Positions 8,377 to 16,953 of a stretch of DNA of 26,348 nt are shown here, piece after piece. How positions within the stretch are numbered: position 1 is the stretch's first letter; every line of letters begins with the position of its first letter. Location: NCBI GenBank assembly GCA_017632155.1, contig JAGBRZ010000039.1, positions 1 through 26,348 of the forward strand, in the 5' to 3' direction. Made by a program: the position numbers and the translations under genes. The notes beneath the pieces are model-generated. The model had not been told where the DNA came from. It did not search any database and was given only the letters and a program-made list of their open reading frames with translations. The DNA comes from Clostridia bacterium. GTDB taxonomy: Bacteria > Bacillota_A > Clostridia > Oscillospirales > CAG-272.

Positions 8377-8874
8377 TTATGAAATAATATCGTATATCGC
8401 GCTCATCGCAGATTTTTCATCCGAAAACGTGATGCCCGAGACGAGGGCTTCGCGGTCCTTCGGATGAAGCGATGAGGCATCGATTATGCGCTCGCAGACG
8501 GGGTTGCCGTCGGGCGCGCTTACAATTAATCTGTCGCCATCGAGCTTCAGCGTGTAGCCGGAAGGAGCTGCAGTAGTTTCCACCGTTTCCTCCAAAATTT
8601 CCGAGGTGCTTTCCTCGGGTGAGTCGGTTTCGATCGGAAGCGTTTCACTTTCCGTTGTTTCCGAAGTTTCTTCGGGAGTGGAAGAGGTTTCGGGTGAAGC
8701 GGTAGTTTCGGGCGATCTTGTCGCCTCTTCGGTGCGGACGACATCCGCCTCGGTGACGGATGTGAGCATAGCCTCGTACCTGCTTCGTGCAACCGCAAAG
8801 ACGGCAAAAGCCGAAACGATGAGTGCGGCGACAGAAACCGTTATGAATGCTACTATGAGAATTTTAGTGTTCAT
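8377..8874 (-). CDS. Membrane-anchored protein with Thr/Ser/Glu stalk and BofC-like C-terminal domain
   Basis: A 165-residue protein with one N-terminal membrane segment (MNTKILIVAFITV and the following hydrophobic stretch). A low-complexity stalk rich in Thr, Ser, Glu and Pro follows (about residues 45-105), then a compact tail starting YTLKLDGDRLIVSAPDGNPV and ending near YDIIS. The tail pattern (Y-x-L..., a Pro-Val turn, DREALVSGI, then a final acidic helix) resembles the BofC C-terminal-like domain common in Clostridia surface proteins; I hold this with moderate confidence. The start is the ATG at 8872-8874 because an AGAGG site lies 5 bases upstream. An upstream in-frame TTG at 8925 would extend it by 17 residues but lacks a good site. 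It is convergent with dnaE. Function is unknown; a sporulation or envelope role is only a guess. Confidence 0.7.
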   Translation of the reverse strand: MNTKILIVAFITVSVAALIVSAFAVFAVARSRYEAMLTSVTEADVVRTEEATRSPETTASPETSSTPEETSETTESETLPIETDSPEESTSEILEETVETTAAPSGYTLKLDGDRLIVSAPDGNPVCERIIDASSLHPKDREALVSGITFSDEKSAMSAIYDIIS

Positions 8875-8913
8875 TTTAACCTCTGCAGATAAATTTTTGC
8901 TTTCGCTGAAGAT

Positions 8914-8943
8914 ATTATCGTCCAAAATTCATAAAATATTCAA
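8914..8943 (-). promoter_or_regulatory. Possible promoter for the stalk protein gene
   Basis: On the minus strand, TTGAAT (8938-8943) and GATAAT (8914-8919) are 18 bases apart, about 40 bases before the chosen ATG at 8874. It overlaps the alternative TTG start, which argues for the shorter protein. The AT-rich segment to 8989 probably also holds the promoter of the rightward PBP gene, but I could not fix its boxes. Confidence 0.4.
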
Positions 8944-8989
8944 AAATGTATGATAATATGATATAAGCGAATCTTTTAGGAGATCATAA

Positions 8990-11683
8990 ATGGCAAACAA
9001 AAAAATAAATTGGGGAGAAGAGCTGAAAACGGCGGGCCGAGTCGGAATTCGCGGTGTTGGAAAATTCTTTCAAATACTTGCAAATTTCCTGATAACCCTG
9101 TTGCTTATCATTGCGCTGACGGGAATCATCATCGTTTGCGTCTTTTCGGTATACATCAACAATTACGTTGATACCGAAATTGATGTCGAGCAGTTCCGCA
9201 TTGACCTTTCAAGCTCAACTACCACTCATCTTTATTATTATGATTTTACGGACCGTGCAAACCGTGTCGGCGAGCTTGTTCCGATGCAGTCGGCGGCGGA
9301 CCAAACTCTTCAAGGAGAGGTTGACCAAACCTTCGTGCCGCTCGAGCGTATGCCCGATAATATGATCAATGCCGTGATAGCGATCGAGGACAAGCGTTTT
9401 ATGCAGCATGCCGGCGTTGACTGGCGACGTACCGTTGGTGCGGGACTGACCTTCTTCACGGGTAGCGGCGATGGCTTCGGCGGTTCCTCGATCACCCAGC
9501 AGCTTATCAAAAACGTGACAGGTAATGATGAATATTCCATTCAGCGAAAGATCCAGGAGATATTCTGGGCTCTCGATCTTGAAACCAAGATGGATAAGGA
9601 AGAGATCATTGAGCTATACCTCAATATCGTAAACTTCGGTAACGGATCGAACGGCGTTCAGGCTGCGGCTTATAACTATTTCTCAAAGGACGTCTCCGAG
9701 CTGACACTTATCGAATGCGCGGCTATTGCCTGCATCACAAAGAACCCCTCGCGATTCAACCCCGTAATTTATCCTCAGTATAACGCCGAAAGACGAAATA
9801 TCGTTCTTTACGAGATGTACGATCAGGGACTTATCACCTACCGCGAGTTTGAGGAAGCGTACCAAAAGGATCTGGTTCTCAATCTCCCCGGAAGCCAGGA
9901 GGAAGATACCGATTCGGATACCGCGGGAGTTAACTCCTGGTATGCAGACACCGTTATCGAGGACGTTATAAGCGACCTTATGGCAGAGTATGACTATTCG
10001 GAAAGAATGGCGGCAATGCTCGTTTATAACGGCGGTCTTAATATCGAATGTCTGGTTGATCCCGAGATCCAGGCAGTTCTTGAAGAGGTTTTCCTTAACG
10101 AAGGAAATTTCCCCGAAACGGGCTCGGGAATCAAACCGCAGTGCTGTGCGATAGTCATCGACCCCTACACGGGTGACGTTCTCGGCGTTGTCGGTGCGCG
10201 CGGCGAAAAGACCGCGAACCGAGTTCTCAACTTTGCAACCAAAGCGAAAAGACCTCCCGGTTCGGCTATCAAGCCGCTGGCGGTTTATTCTCCCGCACTT
10301 GAAAAGGGCCTTCTGACCTGGGCAACCGTGCTTGACGATACCCCGCACAGCTATGTTGAAGAGAACGGAAAGCTTGTCGCTTGGCCGAGAAACTCCACAA
10401 AAACCTACCGCGGTCTTATCAATATCGCGTATGCGCTCAAGGTTTCGACCAACACGGTTTCAATCAAGCTCCTTGAGCAGGTCGGACTCAAAAATGCTTT
10501 TGATTTCTGTTACGATACACTCGAAATGAAGAGTATGATCGAATACGGCGAATTTTCGGACGGAACGGGATATTCCGATATCGGTCTGGCTTCGCTTGGT
10601 CTCGGTCAGCTTAACTACGGTGTCACCGTGCGTGAGATCTCCGCGGCTTATTCTATGTTTATAAACAGCGGTATTTACAGTAAGCCCCGCACTTACCTTA
10701 GAGTTACCGACTCGAGCGGAAACGTCATTCTTGACAACGGCTATGAGGGCAAGGTTGCCATCAGCGAGGAGACCGCTTCGATCATGAACAAGCTTCTTGA
10801 AAGCGTTCCGAGAACCGGCGGTACCGCGGCGTCCATCACCTTTGACAGCAAGTATGATATCGACGTTGCCGGTAAGACGGGTTCTGCGGGTGATTACTAC
10901 GACAGATGGTTCATCGGCTATACACCTTATTATATCTGCGGCGTGTGGTACGGTTATGAATACCCCAAGCCCATCAGCGCATCCTCCAATCCCTGCGTTC
11001 CCGTTTGGGATGCAATTATGGGTCCCATTCACGAACAGCAGGTCATTGCCAATATGCAGGAGGGTGACAAGTATCTTGAATTCAACACGGCGAATAACCT
11101 CGTTCAGTGCACCTTCTGTATGGATTCGGGACTTCTTATGAGCGAAGCCTGCTATCACGACGGCAGAGGAAACCGCGCAGAAACGGGATGGTTCGTCAAG
11201 GGTACAGAGCCTACCGAATACTGCACCACCCACATTATGGTCGATTACGACTACGTTGAGGGTGCCATTGCTTGCGAGTGGTGTCCGCCCGAAAATATCA
11301 AGCAGGTTGCTCTTGTCAACGTTCAAAGAGATTTCCCGATGGAAATTGCCGTAGTTGATGCGCAGTACTGTTACAGAGAGCTCCCCTATGACGTTTTGCC
11401 TTTCAGTACGAAATATCGCCCCTATTACTATAATCTTTGCATAAAGGAAAAGAACGAGGAAGAGGGCATCTATCCCAATTACGTTGGATATACCTCGGGT
11501 CCCGTTCATTTCAACCGAACCTGCACAACTCATTTCAACAAGGCAGAATGGCAGAGGAAGGTTGCAGAGATAAAGGCAAGTCTTGAAACCACCGAGCCGA
11601 TCCCCGAAATAACAGTGGCTCCTTTTGATGCAAGACGAAGATTCCTTGACCTTTTTGCGAACATCAAAAATCCCAAAAGGTAA
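8990..11683 (+). CDS. Class A penicillin-binding protein (GT51 glycosyltransferase / transpeptidase)
   Basis: A bifunctional peptidoglycan polymerase of 897 residues, PBP1A type, anchored by one N-terminal membrane helix (about 30-55) with its catalytic part outside. The GT51 domain has AVIAIEDKRFMQHAGVDW with catalytic Glu133, then GSSITQQLIKN and the ELYLNIVNFG block. The transpeptidase domain has the acyl-Ser motif SAIK (Ser425, Lys428), STN at 486-488 and KTGS from Lys629. After the transpeptidase a Cys-containing tail of roughly 200 residues follows, with pieces such as QCTFCMDSGLLMSEAC and CTTHI that resemble the tails of Clostridia PBP1A proteins. An AGGAG site lies 6 bases before the ATG. 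It is monocistronic or leads into the lipoprotein gene, which has its own promoter. Confidence 0.95.
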   Translation: MANKKINWGEELKTAGRVGIRGVGKFFQILANFLITLLLIIALTGIIIVCVFSVYINNYVDTEIDVEQFRIDLSSSTTTHLYYYDFTDRANRVGELVPMQSAADQTLQGEVDQTFVPLERMPDNMINAVIAIEDKRFMQHAGVDWRRTVGAGLTFFTGSGDGFGGSSITQQLIKNVTGNDEYSIQRKIQEIFWALDLETKMDKEEIIELYLNIVNFGNGSNGVQAAAYNYFSKDVSELTLIECAAIACITKNPSRFNPVIYPQYNAERRNIVLYEMYDQGLITYREFEEAYQKDLVLNLPGSQEEDTDSDTAGVNSWYADTVIEDVISDLMAEYDYSERMAAMLVYNGGLNIECLVDPEIQAVLEEVFLNEGNFPETGSGIKPQCCAIVIDPYTGDVLGVVGARGEKTANRVLNFATKAKRPPGSAIKPLAVYSPALEKGLLTWATVLDDTPHSYVEENGKLVAWPRNSTKTYRGLINIAYALKVSTNTVSIKLLEQVGLKNAFDFCYDTLEMKSMIEYGEFSDGTGYSDIGLASLGLGQLNYGVTVREISAAYSMFINSGIYSKPRTYLRVTDSSGNVILDNGYEGKVAISEETASIMNKLLESVPRTGGTAASITFDSKYDIDVAGKTGSAGDYYDRWFIGYTPYYICGVWYGYEYPKPISASSNPCVPVWDAIMGPIHEQQVIANMQEGDKYLEFNTANNLVQCTFCMDSGLLMSEACYHDGRGNRAETGWFVKGTEPTEYCTTHIMVDYDYVEGAIACEWCPPENIKQVALVNVQRDFPMEIAVVDAQYCYRELPYDVLPFSTKYRPYYYNLCIKEKNEEEGIYPNYVGYTSGPVHFNRTCTTHFNKAEWQRKVAEIKASLETTEPIPEITVAPFDARRRFLDLFANIKNPKR

Positions 11684-11703
11684 AGGGAAATTTACAAAAA
11701 CTG

Positions 11704-11732
11704 TTGACAAACACACTCGGTTGTTGTATAAT
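11704..11732 (+). promoter_or_regulatory. Perfect-consensus sigma-A promoter before the lipoprotein gene
   Basis: TTGACA (11704-11709) and TATAAT (11727-11732) lie exactly 17 bases apart in the 77-base gap after the PBP gene. A GGAGG ribosome site follows at 11750-11754. This is the strongest promoter seen in the window. Confidence 0.88.
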
Positions 11733-11760
11733 ATGTATACCACTTTAACGGAGGAAAACA

Positions 11761-12267
11761 TTGACTATGAAAAAATTCAGATCTTTAATTGCACTTCTCC
11801 TTGCGCTTCTCGCACTTCCCATGTGTCTCTTTGCTTGCGAAGAGGGCGACAAGGGTAACGATGAGGGCACTATCGATCCCAACGATACCACCACGGGTCT
11901 CCGCGTTGATATCAATATCAGAGATCTTCCCGCAGAGGAAGGCGAGCTTGGTGTTTACTTCATCAAGACCGGCGCAGACTTCCGAATTGAGCCCGGCACC
12001 ACCCTTATGCAGGCTGTTGCAGCTCTTTGTGAGGACAGAACCGCAACCTATGAGCTTGATACCACCGGTAAGTTCATTAAGTTCACCTTTGATGGCGATA
12101 CCATCGAATCCGAAAGCATCGAGCAGAAGGACGGCTCCTTTGTTCCGATCGAGTTCAAGGTATCCGTAAACGGCACCGAGGTTAAGGATTACAGCGAGCT
12201 TGCTCTCAACCACAATGACGTTGTTGAGATCTATCTCGTAAAGGGCGAGGCTTTCACCGCTTCGTAA
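11761..12267 (+). CDS. Small secreted lipoprotein with DUF4430-like domain
   Basis: A protein of about 166-168 residues. A short Lys/Arg-led signal peptide ends in a lipobox-like LFAC, so the mature protein is probably lipid-anchored through that Cys. An acidic linker follows (EEGDKGNDEGTIDPND), then a compact beta-rich domain with the pattern ...IEPGTTLMQAV... and a closing ...LNHNDVVEIYL. This resembles DUF4430 / transcobalamin-C-terminal-like domains of secreted Firmicute proteins, an assignment I make with limited confidence. Two starts are possible: TTG at 11761, 6 bases after GGAGG, and ATG at 11767, 12 bases after it. Spacing favours TTG, codon preference favours ATG. It has its own strong promoter and a strong terminator, so it is probably a well-expressed single gene. 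No function is known. Confidence 0.8.
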   Translation: MTMKKFRSLIALLLALLALPMCLFACEEGDKGNDEGTIDPNDTTTGLRVDINIRDLPAEEGELGVYFIKTGADFRIEPGTTLMQAVAALCEDRTATYELDTTGKFIKFTFDGDTIESESIEQKDGSFVPIEFKVSVNGTEVKDYSELALNHNDVVEIYLVKGEAFTAS

Positions 12268-12274
12268 GTCAAAT

Positions 12275-12311
12275 AAAATAACCGCAAGGCAAAAAGCCTT
12301 GCGGTTATTTT
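12275..12311. terminator. Bidirectional intrinsic terminator between the lipoprotein gene and mnmA
   Basis: A perfect 16-bp stem (12275-12290 with 12296-12311) with an AAAAA loop. The inner arm is CCGCAAGGC / GCCTTGCGG and the outer ends are A- and T-rich, giving a T-rich tail in both directions. Its right arm overlaps the mnmA stop codon at 12310-12312, so one hairpin serves both convergent genes. Confidence 0.9.
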
Positions 12312-13347
12312 ATTCTGAATAAGAAATTATTCCGCCGCCGAGGAGGTCGTCACCGTCAAAGAAAACTGCGGATTGACCGGGCGCAGGAGCTCTTTGAGGC
12401 TCGGCGAATTCGATAAGAACCTTGCCGTTTCCCATTGCCGTGACAGTCGCTCTGCCCGGCTTTTTTGTGTAGCGAAGGCTGACGGTTGCCTCGAAAGGAA
12501 TTTCAGGTAACTCGCCCGCGAAGTATCTGCAATTCTCTGCATAAACCCGTGTTCTGTAAAGCTCGTTTTCACGGCAGAGGATGATATTTTTGCTCTCCGC
12601 GTCGATGTGGCTGACGTAGAGAGGCGCAGTCGAAGCGATCCCGAGTCCCTTGCGCTGACCGACCGTGTACGCGCTGATGCCTTTGTGCCCCCCAAGGATC
12701 TTGCCCGATGTGTCAACGAAATTGCCGAGTACGGTCGGCTTTTTTGATCTTCCCGCGACAAAATCGGCACAGGAAATGTCCTTGATGAAGCAGATATCCT
12801 GACTGTCGGGTGAGGATGCCGAGGGCAGATCCATTTCTTCCGCTATGGCGCGGATCTCCGGCTTTGTCATTCCCGAAAGCGGGAAGAGAAGGCGGGAGAG
12901 AATATCTTCTCCGAGCATATAAAGGAAGTAGCTTTGATCCTTCGCCTTGTCGGTTGCGGCGGTGATGACGGGATGTCCGTCGCGGTTGCCGATGGCGGCG
13001 TAATGCCCCGTGGCGATGTATTCACATCCAAGACCGTCTGCAGTTTTGAGCAGAGCGGGAAATTTTATATATCCGTTGCAGAGCACACAGGGGTTGGGTG
13101 TTCTGCCGTTTTCGTATTCCGAAACGAAGGGCGAAAGGACGAAATTTTCAAAATCCTCGCGCATATCGACGGTGTGGTGTTTAATGCCGATTGCATTGGC
13201 AACCGTCTTTGCCGCGGCGGCATCCTTTTCGTGTATATCGTGCATAACGAGCGTTGCGCCCACAACCTCGTGACCCGCGCGCAAAAGAAGCGCAGCCGCA
13301 GTCGAGCTGTCAACGCCCCCGCTCATTCCGAGTAAAACTTTAGCCAT
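12310..13347 (-). CDS. mnmA: tRNA-specific 2-thiouridylase MnmA
   Basis: A cytosolic enzyme that adenylates and then thiolates U34 of tRNA-Lys, -Glu and -Gln using sulfur passed from a cysteine desulfurase. The 345-residue length is close to the family norm. The PP-loop is GMSGGVDSS (residues 7-15). The catalytic Cys pair is visible as Cys90 in NPCVLCNGYIKF and Cys186 in DSQDICFI. Other landmarks are ATGHYAAI, KDQSYFLYML and the C-terminal VGQRKGLGI. A GGAGG site lies 5 bases before the ATG and a consensus promoter lies upstream. It appears monocistronic, converging on the lipoprotein gene at the shared terminator and divergent from secA. Confidence 0.97.
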   Translation of the reverse strand: MAKVLLGMSGGVDSSTAAALLLRAGHEVVGATLVMHDIHEKDAAAAKTVANAIGIKHHTVDMREDFENFVLSPFVSEYENGRTPNPCVLCNGYIKFPALLKTADGLGCEYIATGHYAAIGNRDGHPVITAATDKAKDQSYFLYMLGEDILSRLLFPLSGMTKPEIRAIAEEMDLPSASSPDSQDICFIKDISCADFVAGRSKKPTVLGNFVDTSGKILGGHKGISAYTVGQRKGLGIASTAPLYVSHIDAESKNIILCRENELYRTRVYAENCRYFAGELPEIPFEATVSLRYTKKPGRATVTAMGNGKVLIEFAEPQRAPAPGQSAVFFDGDDLLGGGIISYSE

Positions 13348-13374
13348 TATAGCCTCCGTGATTTTGATATATAT

Positions 13375-13403
13375 ATTTTAATACATATTTATGCTTTTGT
13401 CAA
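13375..13403 (-). promoter_or_regulatory. Sigma-A promoter for mnmA
   Basis: On the minus strand, TTGACA (13398-13403) and TAAAAT (13375-13380) are 17 bases apart, about 30 bases before the mnmA start. The ribosome site GGAGG lies at 13353-13357. Confidence 0.8.
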
Positions 13404-13445
13404 TAAAATTTACATTTCCCTATGGTATTTTCTCCGAAAATGTTG

Positions 13446-13451
13446 TATAAT
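13446..13451 (+). promoter_or_regulatory. Probable -10 box of the secA promoter
   Basis: TATAAT at 13446-13451 lies 35 bases before the secA start, inside the sequence GTTGTATAAT. I see no convincing -35 box at 16-18 bases upstream. The same ten bases surround the -10 boxes at 2290 and 11727. Confidence 0.5.
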
Positions 13452-13486
13452 AAACTGAATATATTTACACAAATAAGGATTTTGAT

Positions 13487-16261
13487 ATGAAACTTGAAAC
13501 ATTACTCTTCGGAGATTACAGTAAAAGAGAAATTAAAAAGATAAAGCCCATCGCCGATGCGGTCGAGGCTTTGGCTGACAAGTACCGCGCAATGAGCGAG
13601 GAGGAGCTTCGCTCAACGAGCGACGTTCTTCGCGCGCGCCTTGATGCGGGTGAGACTCTCAATGATATTCTCCCCGATGCGTTCGCGGCTGTCCGCGAGA
13701 CCGCCGACAGAATTCTCGGCAAGCGTCCCTTCCACGTTCAGATCCTCGGCGGAATCCTGCTTCATCAGGGCAGAATTTCCGAGATGAAGACGGGTGAAGG
13801 TAAGACCCTCGTTGCAACTATGCCCGCATACCTCAACGCGCTTTCGGGCAAGGGCGTTCACGTTGTCACCGTCAACGATTACCTTGCTTTCCGTGACTCA
13901 AATGAAATGGGCAGAATCTACGAGTTCCTTGGACTCAAGACGGGCGTGGTTCTCAAGCAGATGTCTGCGGCAGAGAAGTGCCGTCAGTATGCTTGCGATA
14001 TTACCTATGGTACAAATACGGAATTCGGTTTTGACTACCTGCGCGACAATCTTGCAAAGAGCAAGCCCGAAATGCTTCAGCGCGGTCATAATTTCTGTAT
14101 CATTGATGAGGTCGACTCGATCCTTATCGATGAGGCGAGAACCCCCCTTATCATCTCGGGAGTCAGCGACAAGACCTCGGATATTTACGAAAAGTGCGAT
14201 GCCGTTGTCCGCAAGATGAAGGCAAAGGTCCTCAAGGAGATGGATGACAAGCAGGAGACCGACGACGAGAACGCCGACTATATCGTTGACGAGAAGAGAG
14301 GAAGCGCAATGCTCACTCCCCGCGGTATCAAGAAGGTCGAGGCGCATTTCGGAATCGATAACCTCAACGACCCCGAAAACGCCGTCATCTCGCACAACGT
14401 AAACCAGTCGGTTCACGCCTGGGGCGTAAAGAAGCGCGAGGTCGACTACGTTATCGTTGACGGCGAGGTCATCATCGTTGACCCGCACACGGGCAGACTT
14501 ATGCACGGACGCCGTTATCAGGACGGTCTGCATCAGGCTATCGAGGCAAAGGAGCGCGTGAACATCAAGGGCGAAAGCCGCGTCACCGCAACGGTAACCA
14601 TTCAAAACTATTTCCGTATGTACTCGAAGCTTTCGGGTATGACGGGTACTGCAAAGACCGAGGAGGACGAGTTCCGCCAGATCTACGGTCTTGACGTTGT
14701 TGAAGTTCCCACCAACAAGCCGATGATCAGAAAGGACAATCCCGACCGCGTTTTCGTTGACGAAAAGTCGAAGTACGCGGCGATCCTCAAGCACGTCGGT
14801 GAGTGCCACGCAAAGGGACAGCCCATCCTTATCGGTACTCCTTCGGTTGAAAAATCCGAAAATCTCGCAAAATTCCTCAAGGCTGCGGGCTTCAAGTTCA
14901 ATATGCTCAACGCGAAGAACCACGAGCGCGAGGCTGATATAATCGCCGAGGCAGGCCGCCCCGGTGCCATCACTCTTGCAACCAATATGGCAGGCCGAGG
15001 AACCGACATTATGCTTGGCGGTAACCCCGAGCATATGGCAAAGTCCGAAATGGCTCGCCTTGGCATCCGCCCCGAGCTTATAGCAGAGGCAACCGGCTCC
15101 GCACCAACCGAAAATCAGGATATAAAGAACGCGCGCAATACCTTCAAGATCTATTTCGAGAAGTACAAGGCGCAGATCGAGCCCGACAGACAGAAGGTCA
15201 TCGAGGCGGGCGGACTTTGCATCATCGGTTCGGAAAGACACGAGTCAAGACGAATCGATAACCAGCTCCGCGGCCGTGCGGGACGTCAGGGCGACCCCGG
15301 CGCATCGACCTTCTATATCTCGCTGACAGACGACATTATGCGTCTTTTCGGTGACGACAGAATGAAGCGATTCTCGGCGTTCTCCGCAAACCTTATGAAG
15401 GACACCGATGGCGACCTTTCGCAGAATACAAAGATTCTTTCCGACGTTATGGAAAAGGCGCAGAAGAACGTTGAGGCAAACCACTTCAAGGCAAGAAAGA
15501 ACGTCCTTCAGTATGACGATATTCTCAACGAGCAGCGCAAGCAGATCTATTCGCTCCGAAACGAGATCATCGAGGAGGGCAATATCTCCGAGCGCATCGT
15601 TCACATGATCGGCTCGACAGTCGAGGATTCGGTTGAGGATTGCCTTATCACTCTTGAGGGAGCAAAGCATCCCGTGATCGACGTTGAAGCGCTTGAAGCA
15701 AGATACCTCGGATGGGGTTGCGCAGAGGGTGAGCTTAACTTTGCCGCAGATCAGCCCGCAAATGCCGTTGCGGAAAAGCTCCGCGATCTTATCACCGAAA
15801 AGGCAGTTGCACTCTATCACGAAAGAGCGGCGACGGATGAGGACAGAATGCGCCGCTTTGAGCGCGCCGTGCTTCTTAACAATATGGATGAGCGTTGGCT
15901 CGATCACATCGATGCTATGGATGCGCTCAAGGAGTCCGTAATGCTTCAGGCATACGCGCAGAAAGATCCGCTCAAGGAATACAAGATCATCGGCTCGAGC
16001 ATGTTTGCCGAGCTTATCAACGAGATCAGACAGAGCACCGTTCGCGAGGTTCTGACACGCAAGCTCCCCGAGGTCATCACGATCACTCCCGCTATGCTTA
16101 AGAATCTTCAGATGGGCCGCGCAGGCGCTTCGGCGCGTAATGCAAAGCCTCTCACCCCCGCGCAGAGAAGAGCGGAAAAGGTCGGCCCCAACGATCCTTG
16201 CCCCTGCGGAAGCGGAAAGAAATATAAGAAGTGCTGCGGTGCGGGCGGCGGTGAAGACTGA
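13487..16261 (+). CDS. secA: Preprotein translocase ATPase SecA
   Basis: The motor ATPase that pushes unfolded preproteins through SecYEG at the inner face of the membrane. 924 residues. Nucleotide-binding domain 1 has the Walker A MKTGEGKT (100-107), the VTVNDYLAFRD block and the DEVDSILIDEARTPLIISG Walker B region. Domain 2 has NMAGRGTDI and GSERHESRRIDNQLRGRAGRQGD. The C-terminus carries the SEC-C zinc motif with Cys905, Cys907, Cys916 and Cys917. The segment usually written DEFTGR reads DPHTGR at 332-337, an unusual variant. The ribosome site AAGGA sits 7 bases before the ATG. The stop TGA shares one base with the ATG of the next gene, so the downstream membrane protein is probably co-translated. 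Confidence 0.97.
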   Translation: MKLETLLFGDYSKREIKKIKPIADAVEALADKYRAMSEEELRSTSDVLRARLDAGETLNDILPDAFAAVRETADRILGKRPFHVQILGGILLHQGRISEMKTGEGKTLVATMPAYLNALSGKGVHVVTVNDYLAFRDSNEMGRIYEFLGLKTGVVLKQMSAAEKCRQYACDITYGTNTEFGFDYLRDNLAKSKPEMLQRGHNFCIIDEVDSILIDEARTPLIISGVSDKTSDIYEKCDAVVRKMKAKVLKEMDDKQETDDENADYIVDEKRGSAMLTPRGIKKVEAHFGIDNLNDPENAVISHNVNQSVHAWGVKKREVDYVIVDGEVIIVDPHTGRLMHGRRYQDGLHQAIEAKERVNIKGESRVTATVTIQNYFRMYSKLSGMTGTAKTEEDEFRQIYGLDVVEVPTNKPMIRKDNPDRVFVDEKSKYAAILKHVGECHAKGQPILIGTPSVEKSENLAKFLKAAGFKFNMLNAKNHEREADIIAEAGRPGAITLATNMAGRGTDIMLGGNPEHMAKSEMARLGIRPELIAEATGSAPTENQDIKNARNTFKIYFEKYKAQIEPDRQKVIEAGGLCIIGSERHESRRIDNQLRGRAGRQGDPGASTFYISLTDDIMRLFGDDRMKRFSAFSANLMKDTDGDLSQNTKILSDVMEKAQKNVEANHFKARKNVLQYDDILNEQRKQIYSLRNEIIEEGNISERIVHMIGSTVEDSVEDCLITLEGAKHPVIDVEALEARYLGWGCAEGELNFAADQPANAVAEKLRDLITEKAVALYHERAATDEDRMRRFERAVLLNNMDERWLDHIDAMDALKESVMLQAYAQKDPLKEYKIIGSSMFAELINEIRQSTVREVLTRKLPEVITITPAMLKNLQMGRAGASARNAKPLTPAQRRAEKVGPNDPCPCGSGKKYKKCCGAGGGED

Positions 16262-16953
16262 TGGGATACGGTCTTGTCCTTATCGGCTATGCGCTGACGT
16301 TTTTCACGTCGCTGACGCTGTACGGCTGGCTTTTCCGCCTGCTTGGTTACACCGTTATGGCATACGGCTTTTTCAAGCTGAAGGATTATTTTCCGAGCTA
16401 TCAGCTTTCAATATTTGCGCTTCTGGCGCTTATGCTGACCGGATTTTGCGAGACGGGCGCGGAGATGGCGTCCCTTCTCGGCATCGGCGGCGATATGACG
16501 GCGTTCAAAACCGTTGTTTACTACACGCGCGACGCGCTTGTATTGGTGTTTCATATTTTTATGCTCATTTCAACCTACATCGCGTTTGGCGTTGTCGGTA
16601 TGAATGAGAAAAAGCTTTCCGCGGTCACCGACCTTTGCGCGGTGGTGATCGGATACGTACTTTATCTTCTTGCGGCGCTCAAGGTGATTGAGGCGAATAT
16701 TGCGTTTTTCGTCCAGCTTATCTGGTCGGTGATGGTATTTGTGCTCATTTTTGGATGCTATATGCGCATATGCCCCGAGGGCGACGAAAGTATGCCGCGC
16801 CGCGAATCGAAGATACCATTTATCAACAAATTTGCCGAGGCTCTCGAAAAGCGCGAAAATGAAGCGATCGAAAAGACTATGCGCGAGATCGAGGAAAAGA
16901 AAAAGAATGCCGCAAACGGCACGCACAAAAAACGCAAGAGGAGGAGAAAATGA
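16261..16953 (+). CDS. Polytopic membrane protein of unknown function
   Basis: A 230-residue protein I do not recognise. It is mostly hydrophobic, with about five to six predicted membrane segments between residues 3 and 170. A charged cytosolic tail of about 60 residues follows, starting near the PRRESKIPF segment and ending in KKRKRRRK. The start overlaps the secA stop by one base (TGATG) and the stop overlaps the next gene by ATGA, so it is most likely translated with both. No catalytic motif, transporter signature or signal peptide is visible. The very basic C-terminal end could contact the membrane surface, nucleic acid or the ribosome, but that is speculation. The neighbouring gene is also a membrane protein, so the two may form a complex. 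Confidence 0.75.
   Translation: MGYGLVLIGYALTFFTSLTLYGWLFRLLGYTVMAYGFFKLKDYFPSYQLSIFALLALMLTGFCETGAEMASLLGIGGDMTAFKTVVYYTRDALVLVFHIFMLISTYIAFGVVGMNEKKLSAVTDLCAVVIGYVLYLLAALKVIEANIAFFVQLIWSVMVFVLIFGCYMRICPEGDESMPRRESKIPFINKFAEALEKRENEAIEKTMREIEEKKKNAANGTHKKRKRRRK

Noticed and set aside
8875..8925. Upstream TTG start adding 17 residues to the stalk protein
   Set aside because: The ATG at 8872-8874 has an AGAGG site at proper distance. The TTG overlaps a promoter-like -10 box and has no clear ribosome site.
10460..11761. 433-codon open frame on the minus strand opposite the PBP gene
   Set aside because: It is an antisense shadow. The plus-strand frame has complete GT51 and transpeptidase motifs, while the reverse translation shows no recognisable domain and no ribosome site.
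13898..15241. 447-codon open frame on the minus strand opposite secA
   Set aside because: It is an antisense shadow of a strongly biased codon pattern. The SecA frame is beyond doubt, and the reverse frame has no motif or initiation signal.
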